The notes beneath the pieces are model-generated. The model ran no database searches, had not been told where the DNA came from, and saw only the letters and a program-made list of their open reading frames with translations. From Pseudoalteromonas byunsanensis (GTDB taxonomy: Bacteria; Pseudomonadota; Gammaproteobacteria; Enterobacterales; Alteromonadaceae), in NCBI RefSeq assembly GCF_001854475.1, contig NZ_MNAN01000007.1, positions 1 through 64,000 of the forward strand: DNA of 64,000 nt, read 5' to 3'. This document shows, one piece after another, positions 48,456 to 58,885 of this stretch. Made by a program: the position numbers and the translations under genes. Numbering within the stretch: the stretch's first letter is position 1; each line of letters opens with the position of its first letter.

Positions 48456-49601
48456 ATGAAAAAACCACCCTTAATTTGGACCAATGTCTTATTTTTTAGT
48501 CTGTCATTTCTGGCGGCAATCACTTTAGTACCTTGGTATGGCTTTACCTATGGCTATACCAACACTCACTGGATAGCTTTTATCGTTTGTATGTTCTACG
48601 CAGGTTTATCAATCACAGCAGGCTACCACCGCCTATGGGCACACAAAGCTTATGATGCACACCCTGCAATACAATGGATTTTTGCATTAGGCGGTGCGTT
48701 TGCGCTGCAAAATAGCGCGCTGCACTGGAGTAGCGATCACCGTATTCACCATGGACAGGTTGACGATCCTGTTAGGGATCCATACGCCGCAACAAACGGC
48801 TTTTGGTACAGCCACATTGGCTGGATGCTCAGAGATTACCAAGGCGAGAGTTATGGTGACTACACCAATGCCCGAGACTTACAACGCAATAAAATCGTGA
48901 TGTTTCAGCACCGCCATTACCTTACATTGGTACTGCTTACAAATATTGGTATTCCTTTAATATTTGGAGCTATTTTCTCAAATAATTGGCTGGAAGTATT
49001 GGGAATGCTATTACTGACAGGAGTATTACGTCTAGTACTGAGTCAACATTTTACCTTCTTCATTAACTCGCTGGCGCATATTTGGGGCACCCGTCCCTAC
49101 ACGGAAAAAAATACAGCTCGAGATAACGGTTTCTTAGCACTATTCACTTATGGCGAAGGATATCATAATTTTCACCATATTTTTGCCAGTGACTATCGCA
49201 ATGGCGTTCGTTGGTACCACTACGACCCAACCAAGTGGATGATACGCAGTTTGGCCGCTGTAGGACTCGCAACCAAGCTAAAGCGCACACCAATTGAGCG
49301 AATCGAGAAAGCCAAAGCAGAAACTTTGCTATTGAAAACTAAAGTCCGCCTAGCAAAATTGCCTTTAGCGCAAGATAAGCTTACATTGTTACATCAAGAG
49401 TATGAATTGCTTCTAAAAAAGCTTCAAACCTTTTGTTCTGTACAAAAACAGTTAATCGAAGCGAAAAAAGACTCCATGCTTGAACACTGTGACAAGTCCG
49501 CGCTCATGAAACAATATCAAGAGCTAGAAGCGGCTTGGCAAACGCAAAAACAAGCTTGGTTAGCATTAAATGCGAGGCTGCTGAAACCCTCTTTTAGCTA
49601 G
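48456..49601 (+). CDS. Membrane fatty acyl desaturase (delta-9 type)
   Basis: 381 residues. The three histidine boxes of the di-iron acyl desaturase family are HRLWAH (58-63), HRIHH (95-99) and HNFHH (237-241). Hydrophobic segments occur near 8-25, 39-57, 155-172 and 180-197. A 100-residue C-terminal extension is highly helical, probably coiled coil (about 285-375). It introduces double bonds into acyl chains, an aerobic alternative to FabA/FabB. Its promoter carries the FabR-type operator. Confidence 0.9.
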   Translation: MKKPPLIWTNVLFFSLSFLAAITLVPWYGFTYGYTNTHWIAFIVCMFYAGLSITAGYHRLWAHKAYDAHPAIQWIFALGGAFALQNSALHWSSDHRIHHGQVDDPVRDPYAATNGFWYSHIGWMLRDYQGESYGDYTNARDLQRNKIVMFQHRHYLTLVLLTNIGIPLIFGAIFSNNWLEVLGMLLLTGVLRLVLSQHFTFFINSLAHIWGTRPYTEKNTARDNGFLALFTYGEGYHNFHHIFASDYRNGVRWYHYDPTKWMIRSLAAVGLATKLKRTPIERIEKAKAETLLLKTKVRLAKLPLAQDKLTLLHQEYELLLKKLQTFCSVQKQLIEAKKDSMLEHCDKSALMKQYQELEAAWQTQKQAWLALNARLLKPSFS

Positions 49602-49636
49602 AAGTTGGCGGCCTCTTAAAAGAATGAGGAGAGGCC

Positions 49637-51082
49637 GTGGCTAAGCCAAAAAATAAGTCTGCAAGTACCGCTGATACAGCCGCAGACACATTTCAATACG
49701 ATGCTATCATAATTGGTACAGGCCCCGGAGGTGAAGGGGCCGCAATGAACTTGTCAAAGAGTCACAAAAAAGTGGCTGTGATTGAGCGTCAGCAGGCTGT
49801 CGGTGGAGGTTGCGTGCATTGGGGAACGATTCCTTCCAAAGCGCTGCGTCATTCAGTCAGCCGCCTTATTGAGTACAAGGCAAATCCACTCTATCGGTTT
49901 ACTGAAAAACCACAACGTCATACTTTTCAGGACATACTCAATCACGCCAGTGCCGTTATCTCGAAGCAATCAAATTTGCGCAGCAGCTTTTATGAGCGTA
50001 ACCGCATTCACCTCTACCAAGGTGACGCTAGCTTTATAGATAAGCATACTATCAAAGTGCAACATATTGATGGCTCACAAGATGTGCTCACCGCTCGCAC
50101 TATAGTGATCGCCACAGGTTCTCGCCCCTATCGGCCACCCAGTGTTGATTTTTCACACCCGAGAATTTACGACAGCGACACAATTTTAAGTTTGCAGCAC
50201 AATCCACAGCGCGTGCTAATTTATGGCGCGGGCGTAATTGGTTGTGAATACGCATCTATTTTCAAAGGGTTAGGGGCAAAAGTAGATTTAATCAACACCC
50301 GCGATAGATTACTGGCGTTTATGGATGCAGAAATATCTGATGCTTTGAGCTATCACTTTTGGAACAGTGGCATCGTGATCCGCCACAATGAAGATTTTGC
50401 TAAAGTTGAAACCCGAGATGATGGTGTTATCTTGCATCTAAAATCAGGTAAACGCGTTAAAGCAGACTGTATTTTATTCGCCAATGGTCGTACCGGTAAT
50501 ACAGATGGTCTTAACTTAGAAGCTATTGGCCTACAAGCGGATGGTCGCGGGCAATTAAAAGTAAACGAAAATTATCAGACATCTGTTAAGAATGTATATG
50601 CTGTTGGCGATGTTATCGGTTATCCAAGTCTTGCAAGCGCAGCATTTGATCAAGGCCGTATAGCGGCCGATGCCATCGCCCATGGTGAATGTGCCGCCAA
50701 GCTGATCATTGATATTCCAGCGGGAATCTATACTATTCCAGAGATGAGCTCTGTAGGTAAAACTGAGCAGCAATTAACCGCAGCTAAAATCCCTTATGAG
50801 GTTGGCAGAGCACAGTTTAAACATCTCGCTCGTGCACAGATCACAGGCACTGAAGTGGGTAGCCTAAAGCTTTTATTCCATGCTGAAACCAAAGAGCTCC
50901 TTGGCGTGCATTGCTTTGGAGAACGTGCTTCTGAAATCGTCCATATCGGCCAAGCTATTATGGAACAAAAAGGTCCTGGTAATAACATTGAATATTTTGT
51001 CAATACTACCTTTAATTACCCGACCATGGCCGAAGCATATCGAGTCGCGGCACTCAATGGCCTTAACCGTTTGTGTGATTAA
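49637..51082 (+). CDS. sthA: Soluble pyridine nucleotide transhydrogenase
   Basis: 481 residues from a GTG start preceded by GAGG. FAD-binding motif GTGPGG (27-32), and [14 protein letters not shown] (C59) with only one cysteine, so the redox pair of glutathione-reductase relatives is missing, as expected for SthA. It transfers hydride between NADPH and NAD+. In E. coli it is the neighbour of fabR, and here it stays close, beside the desaturase gene. Confidence 0.95.
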   Translation: MAKPKNKSASTADTAADTFQYDAIIIGTGPGGEGAAMNLSKSHKKVAVIERQQAVGGGCVHWGTIPSKALRHSVSRLIEYKANPLYRFTEKPQRHTFQDILNHASAVISKQSNLRSSFYERNRIHLYQGDASFIDKHTIKVQHIDGSQDVLTARTIVIATGSRPYRPPSVDFSHPRIYDSDTILSLQHNPQRVLIYGAGVIGCEYASIFKGLGAKVDLINTRDRLLAFMDAEISDALSYHFWNSGIVIRHNEDFAKVETRDDGVILHLKSGKRVKADCILFANGRTGNTDGLNLEAIGLQADGRGQLKVNENYQTSVKNVYAVGDVIGYPSLASAAFDQGRIAADAIAHGECAAKLIIDIPAGIYTIPEMSSVGKTEQQLTAAKIPYEVGRAQFKHLARAQITGTEVGSLKLLFHAETKELLGVHCFGERASEIVHIGQAIMEQKGPGNNIEYFVNTTFNYPTMAEAYRVAALNGLNRLCD

Positions 51083-51088
51083 AAAAAC

Positions 51089-51113
51089 AAAGCGCCAACT
51101 CGGCGCTTTTTTT
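51089..51113. terminator. Terminator after sthA
   Basis: AAAGCGCC and GGCGCTTT form an 8-bp stem with loop AACTC, followed by a T-run. An A-run before the stem makes it work on the other strand for the convergent barrel gene. Confidence 0.85.
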
Positions 51114-52359
51114 AAAATTGATACTGAGCACTTATTCGCCAAACTTGCTCACTCAAACCTAATGGCAGATAGGCTACTGGGCGAGACTGCGCTTCGTAGT
51201 CAATAAATTGAAATTCTGCACCCACTTGCCATGCCTCAGATATAGTTTTGCTCACATTCAACGTAACCCCATTTGTCAGGCTGGCATTTGGGTCGAATGT
51301 CCAAGTATCTTTATCCATCACTTTTGACTGCTCGACTCTGCCGCTGACACGATAATCACTGAATGTATGGCTTAACATGGCATACCAACTGTAAAAGTCA
51401 TTATTAACACCACGCCTTGGTCCCATTGCCGTGTTTCCGTAAAGAGCCTGTGCAATAAACTGAGTTTGAGAAGATACTTTAGAGCGCCAAGCCAAAGACC
51501 AAAACTTACTATCCCAAGCGTACTGCTTAGTCGTGTAGTTAAGCGCACCAGGGTCCCCATTGTTATCATACCAATAGGCTCTTAGGCTATGACGTTTAAG
51601 GTAACTCCAGTGCACCCCGACGTAATATCCAAAGCGGCCATCAATCTCACTAAATGGTTCGACATATTGGCCTTGAAACCTGAGCTGTCTTGCATAGAGT
51701 GATTTAACCCGTGCAAATGCAACACGCTCATTAAACACCGATTGCCTATCATGAGGTATAAACCCCCGCCATGCTATGAGTGTCCCAGCAGGGTCATTGC
51801 CTTTAAACAATGCTCCAACAAAACTCACATCATGCTTGGAGCGAAACCGTCTCGCAGCACGCTTTAATTCAAATTCCGCACCAAATGTACGTATTTCCTC
51901 TGCCAACCAAGCATTAAGACCCGAGTAGTGGAGCGTATAGGGAGAAGACCAGCCAATAGCTGGGTTTTCTAAGGACATACGAGGATAAAAGCCCCCTATT
52001 CGTGCACTAAACTGATAACCCTGAGCCAACGGTTGGTATTGTATATAGGCTTCGGTGAAACCCAGTTTATGGTCTGGTTCGGGCACATATTGCGCAACGG
52101 CATGAGCCGACCACGCCGAGCTGAAATCCATTCTGCCACTTAATACAGCTCGACTTACGCCAAGTACATCGCTATCGGCATCAAACCTCGTAACTCCCCA
52201 ACCTTGTCGCAACCATGACTTTTGTTCACTGGTGTTGGTAGCGGTGATCTCAACCAAGCCATTAAGTTGTCCCGTGACTTCTTGAGCCTGCGTGCATTCA
52301 CTTAACAGTGCTACTGCAAAAGCTATGACAACTAGCTTACTCATATTCGTCTGTATCAT
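51112..52359 (-). CDS. Putative outer-membrane beta-barrel protein
   Basis: 415 residues with a signal peptide (about 1-26). The mature part alternates polar and aromatic residues and ends in a Phe-terminated strand (WRISAQYQF), the usual insertion signal for outer-membrane barrels. I do not recognise a porin family. It overlaps the preceding cupredoxin-like gene by 23 bases, so they act together. ATG 52359 has a GGAG ten bases upstream, and 52344 is also possible. Confidence 0.7.
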   Translation of the reverse strand: MIQTNMSKLVVIAFAVALLSECTQAQEVTGQLNGLVEITATNTSEQKSWLRQGWGVTRFDADSDVLGVSRAVLSGRMDFSSAWSAHAVAQYVPEPDHKLGFTEAYIQYQPLAQGYQFSARIGGFYPRMSLENPAIGWSSPYTLHYSGLNAWLAEEIRTFGAEFELKRAARRFRSKHDVSFVGALFKGNDPAGTLIAWRGFIPHDRQSVFNERVAFARVKSLYARQLRFQGQYVEPFSEIDGRFGYYVGVHWSYLKRHSLRAYWYDNNGDPGALNYTTKQYAWDSKFWSLAWRSKVSSQTQFIAQALYGNTAMGPRRGVNNDFYSWYAMLSHTFSDYRVSGRVEQSKVMDKDTWTFDPNASLTNGVTLNVSKTISEAWQVGAEFQFIDYEAQSRPVAYLPLGLSEQVWRISAQYQF

Positions 52360-52975
52360 CCGTTAAAAACTCCATTTTATCGAGCAGTGTTTGCTGAATT
52401 TGATAGTCCACCACTTGAGTTGTCTGAGTGATAGTAATCGATTTGCTTTCAGGACTATCTAAGTTTTCAAAGCGCTCATGCCATACATTTAACTGTGCGT
52501 TTCCTAATTGTGAGCTATCCAGCGTTAGTTGCACTATGCCTTGCTCATCGCTTACCCCATACACGCCTGAATTTACGACTAATATGTAACCTAACATCCA
52601 ATCATGAATGTTACAGCCGAGCTCTACCACACCCGGCTGAGAAAAACTCACAGGCGCCAGAGGCTTGTCTCTATATAGTTTTAATTCAAACGACTTAGCC
52701 TTTGAAAAAGAATAAACATGATGAAGTATTGAGTCGAAGTTTGGAAACTCCACTAACGTGCCACTGGGAACGATTAGCGTATGAGGCACGAAAGCGCGAT
52801 CTTGTTGACCCATGCTATATACTTTGTTTTCCTGCAGCTCCGTAGCCTGCCATTTAGAGCCTGTAAGCCATACAGCAGCCCCCACTATCGCATTGCCCCG
52901 TTCGTCACTTATTCTTACATCAAGTGCCTGACTAGAAAAACAGATAAAACCCAACCAAATAAATATTTTTTTCAT
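52337..52975 (-). CDS. Exported cupredoxin-like protein
   Basis: 212 residues with a signal peptide (about 1-17). An N-terminal transthyretin-like segment (about 19-50) is followed by a cupredoxin-type fold (about 60-135) with LHHVYSFSKAKSFELKL and the C-N-I-H pattern in LGCNIHDWMLGY. These are plausible copper ligands (His, Cys, His, Met). Relatives are often called methylamine utilisation proteins, with no shown role. It is coupled to the barrel gene downstream. Confidence 0.75.
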   Translation of the reverse strand: MKKIFIWLGFICFSSQALDVRISDERGNAIVGAAVWLTGSKWQATELQENKVYSMGQQDRAFVPHTLIVPSGTLVEFPNFDSILHHVYSFSKAKSFELKLYRDKPLAPVSFSQPGVVELGCNIHDWMLGYILVVNSGVYGVSDEQGIVQLTLDSSQLGNAQLNVWHERFENLDSPESKSITITQTTQVVDYQIQQTLLDKMEFLTDDTDEYE

Positions 52976-53162
52976 GAGCAGTCCGTACGCATTCTTTGTT
53001 GTTCAGTATAGAGCATGGCTAAAAATAGCCGCAGTTAATCAATGAGACCGATAATATGTATCATCACTTTCACAATGAATACGTATGCAGATATTTCCGC
53101 CTTCCGTGTTCATCGCAGTATGCTAGTAATGCACCACTCACCAACACTAAATTAGGGACCCC

Positions 53163-55205
53163 ATGCGTTTACTAAGCTATCTTATACTTTCAAGTGGCCT
53201 GTTTTGCTCTGTCATCCAAGCTGCAAGCTATTCGGTTGGCTCTCCTGATGGCGCTATCAAATTTACTATCTCTGATAGCCAACTTCAGCCTCACTACCAA
53301 GTCACATTTAATAACAAACCACTGCTGAATGCTTCTAAACTAGGCTTCGAATTCAAGCATGCAGCAGCGATGAAAGAAAACCTTGAGATAAGCTCTAGCG
53401 CCACCAGCGCTTACCAACAAACCTGGCAGCAACCATGGGGCGAAGCTCGACTAATCAACGATCATCACAATGAGCTAGCGGTTACGTTCCGTGATAAAGA
53501 CAGCAAGCAAACTGCATTTGTATTGAGAGTAAGGGTCTTCAATGATGGCTTAGGGTTTCGTTACGAGGTAAATCATGCCAGTGCCCTTTACATAACCAAA
53601 GAGTTAACCGAATTCAATTTTGCCGACAGCAACAATAGTACTGCTTGGTGGATCCCTGCACGTGGCTGGAACCGCTATGAATATACTTACAATACAACAC
53701 CGTTGCAGCATGCTGCCCATGTACATACTCCGTTTACGCTAAAAAACGCTGATGGTGTGCATGTGAGTGTACATGAAGCGGCTTTACTTGATTACGCGGC
53801 TATGACCCTAAACCAACGTCGCCCAGGGATATTTGAGGCGGATCTCACACCTTGGTCAGACGGGATTCGGGTCAAGACTAATGGCCAATTTAAAACTCCG
53901 TGGCGCACACTACAAATTGGTGATGAAGCCGTAGATTTACTGAATTCTCATTTGATCCTCAACTTAAATGAGCCAAATAAGCTAGGTGATGTTTCATGGG
54001 TTGAGCCGGGTAAATACTTGGGAATTTGGTGGGGTATGCACATAGGTAAAAATACATGGGGTAGCGGCGAGAAACACGGTGCCACAACTGAGCACACAAA
54101 AGCTTATTTAAGCTTCGCTGCCGAACATGGTTTTGATGGCGTGCTCGTCGAAGGCTGGAATACAGGCTGGGATGGGGACTGGTTCTTCAATGGTGATGTA
54201 TTTAGCTTTACTGAGGCTTATCCTGATTTTGATATAAAAGCGATCAGCGATCACGGCAAACAGGTTGGTGCCCGCTTGATAGGACACCATGAAACCTCAG
54301 GCAACGTCAGTAACTATAGAAAACAGATGAAAGATGCTTTTTCACTTTATCAAACCTATGGCGTGCGACAAGTTAAAACAGGCTATGTAGCTGATGGCGG
54401 CAATATAAAACGCATCGATGAACAAGGTTATGCCCGCTATGAATGGCATGATGGTCAGTTTATGGTCAATGAGTATCTTGATAATGTAAAATTAGCAGCA
54501 CAGTATCAAATCAGTATTAATACCCATGAACCAATCAAAGATACCGGACTACGTCGCACCTATCCAAATTGGTTGAGTCGAGAAGGAGCGAGAGGTCAGG
54601 AATTCAATGCTTGGGGAACCCCTCCTAACCCCCCAGAACATACGCCCATGCTTGCCTTTACCAGAATGTTGGCGGGCCCTATGGACTTTACCCCTGGTAT
54701 ATTTGATATGAGTTTTAATGGGTTAGGAGACAAAACCAATCGACCACAAACCACGCTAGCCAAGCAGCTTGCCCTTTATGTTGTACTTTACAGCCCAATC
54801 CAAATGGCAGCAGATTTACCAGAAAACTACCTAGCCAAACCGGATGCATTTCAGTTCATTAAAGATGTCCCCACTGATTGGGAAACCAGTATTGCTTTGG
54901 CAGGAGAGGTTGGTGATTACGTTGTATTTGCTCGCAAAGAGAGAAAACGTGGACAATATACAGGCAATGACTGGTATTTAGGGGCTATCACTGATGAGCA
55001 TGCACGTAGTATTGAAATTAAACTGGACTTTTTGGATGCCAACAAAAAGTTTGAAGCTCATATTTATCAAGATGGTAAACAAGCAGAATGGAAGCATAAC
55101 CCTTATGACATGTCGATCAGCAAGCGCATTGTCACCGCAAAAGATAAGTTAACCCTAAAGCTCGCCACTAGTGGCGGTACAGCGATTCGTTTTAAAGCTA
55201 TTTAA
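53163..55205 (+). CDS. Glycoside hydrolase family 97 alpha-glucosidase
   Basis: 680 residues with a signal peptide (cleavage near IQA/AS, residue 20). The GH97 N-terminal beta-sandwich precedes a TIM barrel with GHHETSG (E377), KTGYV (405-409), HEP (E456) and SREGARGQE (E474, E480), then a C-terminal domain. The pattern matches SusB, the inverting alpha-glucosidase of the family. The retaining alpha-galactosidase members carry a nucleophilic Asp instead. It likely cleaves starch oligosaccharides in the periplasm. No TonB receptor or sugar importer adjoins it. Confidence 0.9.
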   Translation: MRLLSYLILSSGLFCSVIQAASYSVGSPDGAIKFTISDSQLQPHYQVTFNNKPLLNASKLGFEFKHAAAMKENLEISSSATSAYQQTWQQPWGEARLINDHHNELAVTFRDKDSKQTAFVLRVRVFNDGLGFRYEVNHASALYITKELTEFNFADSNNSTAWWIPARGWNRYEYTYNTTPLQHAAHVHTPFTLKNADGVHVSVHEAALLDYAAMTLNQRRPGIFEADLTPWSDGIRVKTNGQFKTPWRTLQIGDEAVDLLNSHLILNLNEPNKLGDVSWVEPGKYLGIWWGMHIGKNTWGSGEKHGATTEHTKAYLSFAAEHGFDGVLVEGWNTGWDGDWFFNGDVFSFTEAYPDFDIKAISDHGKQVGARLIGHHETSGNVSNYRKQMKDAFSLYQTYGVRQVKTGYVADGGNIKRIDEQGYARYEWHDGQFMVNEYLDNVKLAAQYQISINTHEPIKDTGLRRTYPNWLSREGARGQEFNAWGTPPNPPEHTPMLAFTRMLAGPMDFTPGIFDMSFNGLGDKTNRPQTTLAKQLALYVVLYSPIQMAADLPENYLAKPDAFQFIKDVPTDWETSIALAGEVGDYVVFARKERKRGQYTGNDWYLGAITDEHARSIEIKLDFLDANKKFEAHIYQDGKQAEWKHNPYDMSISKRIVTAKDKLTLKLATSGGTAIRFKAI

Positions 55206-55218
55206 ATGCCCCTTGAAA

Positions 55219-55250
55219 GGCAGTACTGGAGTGCTGCCCTTCATTTTTTA
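55219..55250 (+). terminator. Terminator after the GH97 gene
   Basis: GGCAGTAC pairs with GTGCTGCC (one U-G) around TGGA. A T-run follows a few bases later. Confidence 0.6.
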
Positions 55251-55434
55251 ACTTCCTAAACCTATTGTTTTAGCTACACATTAATTAGCATAATTACTTA
55301 ACTGTTGGTCAATATCACTAATTACACTTTCCAGCCAAAATCATAACTACATGATATTTATGATATAAATAATTGGTTCAGTAATTGCTTTCAACGTAGT
55401 ACTCTCTTACTCAATATGTTTTAAGGAAAATACA

Positions 55435-56106
55435 ATGCCAGTTCCAATCAATGACAGACCTTTAGAAACGGTACGTGAAGAAGTTATCGATCAGCTTATT
55501 TTAAATTACAGCCATGGCGAATTATCTGCTGATGCTTTTGAGCGACGGTTAGACAAGGCTTATCAAATTGATGAACAAAGCCAATTACAACAACTCGTTG
55601 CAGATTTACCGCTACAATCAGATCCTCGCTACTACAGCGAAAAGCAAGCGCGTATGCAACCTAAATTTACAGCATCACACCCACATCAAGACTCTCTTAC
55701 TATTACGTCAATTCTAAGTTCAGACCATCGTAGCGGTGAATGGGTTGTACCGAAACATATTAGCTTAAACAACTATCTTGGCAGCATAGAGTTAGATTTT
55801 AGAAACGCAGTTTTTACTCATCCCGAGGTTATCATCGACGTCAACTGTATCATGGGCAGCGATGAGATCATCATCCCCGAAAATATTGATGTTATAACCA
55901 GTACAACTAACATCATGGGTCATGTCAGCAACAATCGCTCACAATTATCCTCCAATATCGTCACTCAACAGCGTCCTAAGTTATATATCCAAGGTAAGGT
56001 GATTTTAGGCAGTGTCGACATTTTCGTGAAAAAAACCATGCAAGAGAAAATGAAGCAGTTTGCCACGAACTTAAAATCAATGTTTGACGAAAGTAAGCTT
56101 GGGTAA
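55435..56106 (+). CDS. DUF1707/LiaF-like protein
   Basis: 223 residues, with no signal peptide or membrane helix. The N-terminus (about 1-60) matches DUF1707 (LILNYSHGELSADAFERRL). The C-terminal half (about 90-215) is beta-repeat-rich with two IMG motifs (CIMGSDEII, NIMGHVS) as in the LiaF cell-wall-active antibiotic response domain. LiaF relatives usually have membrane anchors, which are absent here. Function unknown. TAAGGAAAATACA precedes the ATG. Confidence 0.75.
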   Translation: MPVPINDRPLETVREEVIDQLILNYSHGELSADAFERRLDKAYQIDEQSQLQQLVADLPLQSDPRYYSEKQARMQPKFTASHPHQDSLTITSILSSDHRSGEWVVPKHISLNNYLGSIELDFRNAVFTHPEVIIDVNCIMGSDEIIIPENIDVITSTTNIMGHVSNNRSQLSSNIVTQQRPKLYIQGKVILGSVDIFVKKTMQEKMKQFATNLKSMFDESKLG

Positions 56107-56117
56107 TTAGTCGTTCT

Positions 56118-56145
56118 ATGGTTATGGGGGATGTCCCCCCACCAT
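56118..56145. terminator. Hairpin between convergent genes
   Basis: GGGGG-ATGT-CCCCC forms the inner stem and ATGG/CCAT an outer one. No T-run follows, so termination is uncertain. Confidence 0.35.
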
Positions 56146-56146
56146 T

Positions 56147-56671
56147 CTACTCATCTCGACACAGACCGTAATAATAGGCATCTGAGCGTTGCATACTCAG
56201 TTGAAAGTGACTACGTAAGTGCCCTTCTCTTTGCATTCCTAGCTTTTCCATTAACTTCCAAGAAGCAATGTTTTCGATAGCGCACAAGGCAGTTATTTTC
56301 TTAACCTCCAGCTCGACAAAAAGACGCTCGACGAACATAGATACTGCCTCATACGCATATCCTTGCCCGATAAAATCTTTATGCAGTCGGTAACCTATTT
56401 CACCAATGAGACTAGCTTTATTAACGTACTTAAACATCAGCTCGCCAATTAAGTGATCATTGTTTTGCAATGTGATGGCCAAAGCCAAACGTTCATTTTC
56501 CAGTGCCAGCCATGGCTGACAGCCCTCCAATAAACGCTCTTTAGCCTGCTCATAACTGGCTGGCTCACCAATATATCGGGAAGTAAGCGGGCAACTTCGA
56601 TGCTCATAGCTTGCTGCGAGATCATCTGGGGTCACCGGCCTTATAGCCAATCGCTTCGTATAAAATCGCAT
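56147..56671 (-). CDS. GNAT-family N-acetyltransferase (RimJ/RimL-like)
   Basis: 174 residues. Acetyl-CoA-binding core with EIGYRLHKDFIGQGYAYEAV near 95-115, the motif A loop of the family. RimJ/RimL-like enzymes acetylate ribosomal proteins or small amines, and the substrate cannot be told here. Shares a one-base overlap with the upstream MFS gene, so they may be co-transcribed. Confidence 0.85.
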   Translation of the reverse strand: MRFYTKRLAIRPVTPDDLAASYEHRSCPLTSRYIGEPASYEQAKERLLEGCQPWLALENERLALAITLQNNDHLIGELMFKYVNKASLIGEIGYRLHKDFIGQGYAYEAVSMFVERLFVELEVKKITALCAIENIASWKLMEKLGMQREGHLRSHFQLSMQRSDAYYYGLCRDE

Positions 56672-57861
56672 TAAATATTCCTTACTCGTCTTGCTAGTAA
56701 AAATCTATTCCATGAGCGCTTGTTTGAAAACAAGGTCATCCACGCCCAACCAAGTAACATTGCCATGAACCAAGTAACCCATGCCATATCACTAGGTTTG
56801 TCGATAAAATAACTGTTACATGCTACCGCTAACAAAGAGAACAGCAACAGCTCACATGCGCCTATCAGTGCATTAGCACTACCAGCTTGCTCGGGGAAAT
56901 ACTCACTTAGCATTTGAATATAGATGGCAAAATATCCACCAAACATTATCATAACTAGTCCGTAAGCCAGTAAAGCATTCAATAGCGTAAACGGCATAAA
57001 CATGTAACAAACACCGCTTAGCACAAGTAAAGGCCAAAACAAACCCGTCACCCAAGCCATATTCAAATGCCGATGCAACTTGCTACTGAGCAAACTGCCC
57101 AACAGCAAGCCAGCCATGGGTAACATCATTACACTGCCAAATTGTGCTTCGCTCAACGCGAATTGCCTTTGTAATACAAAAGGAAAATATAGCTGTGTGG
57201 TCATGTAGATAAATGTCGGTGTCCATTTAAATAGGGCAATAGCCACAAACTTAGGCGCACTGAATAGTGTTTGATATTGTCTAAACAGATGATGAGGATA
57301 CAGCGACCCTGTCGCACTAAGACTTGATCCAGACGGTAATAGCCAATACCCGATAAAGGCCACGATTATCAAATAAGCACTCAACATCCAAGCCAAAAAT
57401 TGCCAATCAGCCCAACTCGCTAACACCCCTCCAAACCACGGCGCAACGATGGCCACACAACTTGCAACCATCGCTAGACTGCCTAGCGCCTCTCGCAATT
57501 GAGCACCACGATATACCGCACCTAAAATAGTACGGCTGATCAGCAAAGGAGCTGCTGCACCCAACCCTTGAAATAATCGTCCCAGAGCAAACCACTCGGT
57601 GCTTGTGGCCAATGCACAGCAAATACTGCCTACCACAAACACCGTTTGCCCAGCTAAAAAGACTTGCCTGTCTCCATACTTATCTCGCAATGGACCAACC
57701 ATTAATTGCGACAAGCCCAAGCATATGAAATAACCTGTGATCATCATTTGGCTGAGCCCCTGACTCATCTCAAGATCTGCGGCAATATGTGGTAATACTG
57801 GAAAAAATATTTGGCTCGCAAGCTGCGAGCAAGACAGCAGTAGCATCGCGATTATCAACAT
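56671..57861 (-). CDS. MFS multidrug efflux transporter (Bcr/CflA type)
   Basis: 396 residues with about twelve hydrophobic segments. The motif A loop GPLRDKYGDRQVF lies between TM2 and TM3, and RLFQGLGAAAPLLISR is the family's TM4 region. Bcr/CflA transporters export drugs and sulfonamides in exchange for protons. The divergent LysR gene and the co-transcribed GNAT gene suggest regulation by the former and a possible detoxification unit. Confidence 0.85.
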   Translation of the reverse strand: MLIIAMLLLSCSQLASQIFFPVLPHIAADLEMSQGLSQMMITGYFICLGLSQLMVGPLRDKYGDRQVFLAGQTVFVVGSICCALATSTEWFALGRLFQGLGAAAPLLISRTILGAVYRGAQLREALGSLAMVASCVAIVAPWFGGVLASWADWQFLAWMLSAYLIIVAFIGYWLLPSGSSLSATGSLYPHHLFRQYQTLFSAPKFVAIALFKWTPTFIYMTTQLYFPFVLQRQFALSEAQFGSVMMLPMAGLLLGSLLSSKLHRHLNMAWVTGLFWPLLVLSGVCYMFMPFTLLNALLAYGLVMIMFGGYFAIYIQMLSEYFPEQAGSANALIGACELLLFSLLAVACNSYFIDKPSDMAWVTWFMAMLLGWAWMTLFSNKRSWNRFLLARRVRNI

Positions 57862-57961
57862 GGAATATTTGCCTGTGAAAATTCTGTGCTGACTATATGC
57901 TTTACTTTACTGACAAAAAACCCTGTAATTGGAATAACATTATGTCCTCAAAGGAATTAAT

Positions 57962-58852
57962 ATGGATTGGCTTAGTGCAGCAAAAAGTTTCACACTAATC
58001 GCTCAGTATGGCAGCTTCACTCAAGCTGCGGAGAAGTTAAATATTTCTTCATCCGCGATAAGCAAACGCATCGACTGGCTAGAAAAACAAATGGGCCTGA
58101 GCTTACTGATCCGTACAACGAGACAGGTTAAGCTAAGCGAGGCTGGCCATTTGTTGCTACCTAAAGCCCAAGCACTTATTGCGCAATTTGACCATATTTT
58201 AGAACACTCTCAAGAGGTCAATAAAACCCCATCAGGGACCCTCAAAATAGCTGCGACATTAGCGGTTGGGAATAGTATCCTTATGCCAAGCATCCAGACT
58301 TTTCTCAGCCAATACCCAGATATAACAATCCAACTTAATGTGCTTGCACCTGGTGCTCTACCCGATTTGCATCATGATTTAGTGATCACTCGTCATTATG
58401 ATGAGTTTGATTCAGTCGCCCACAAAGGTACCTGTTTACTGGATTACCAAATGAAGCTGTTTGCTGCCCCCAGCTATTTACGGCGCCACAGTGTCATTAA
58501 CAATGTGAATGATTTGGCAGGCCACAAAATGTTATTAAGTAATTACTATCACAAAAAAGGCCATATAGTGCTAAGTGATGATTCTATTTTTACCTTCGAT
58601 CATTGCAACTTTGTCTCCGATCACCTTGATGCCATGCTAGAGGCTGCGGAACAAGGTATGGGACTGATGTTTATCTCAGCCAGTTATATCCACAAACAAC
58701 TGCATGAAGGCACGCTTGTTCCTGTTCTGCCGCAAGTAAAATCCGCCAACAAGCAGTTATGGGCTTACTACCCAAACAGCGCGTTCATTCCCATCAAAAC
58801 CAGACTATTTATCGATCACCTTAAGCAGCAATTAGCCACACAGCAAACATAA
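57962..58852 (+). CDS. LysR-family transcriptional regulator
   Basis: 296 residues. The winged helix-turn-helix is at about 1-60 (FTQAAEKLNISSSAISKRIDWLEKQMG) and the substrate-binding domain follows from about 90. Divergent from the MFS gene with a 100-base gap, the classical layout in which a LysR protein controls the neighbouring transporter. Confidence 0.9.
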   Translation: MDWLSAAKSFTLIAQYGSFTQAAEKLNISSSAISKRIDWLEKQMGLSLLIRTTRQVKLSEAGHLLLPKAQALIAQFDHILEHSQEVNKTPSGTLKIAATLAVGNSILMPSIQTFLSQYPDITIQLNVLAPGALPDLHHDLVITRHYDEFDSVAHKGTCLLDYQMKLFAAPSYLRRHSVINNVNDLAGHKMLLSNYYHKKGHIVLSDDSIFTFDHCNFVSDHLDAMLEAAEQGMGLMFISASYIHKQLHEGTLVPVLPQVKSANKQLWAYYPNSAFIPIKTRLFIDHLKQQLATQQT

Positions 58853-58885
58853 TAGACTCAGCCGTGTGGACTTTATTTTTTCATG

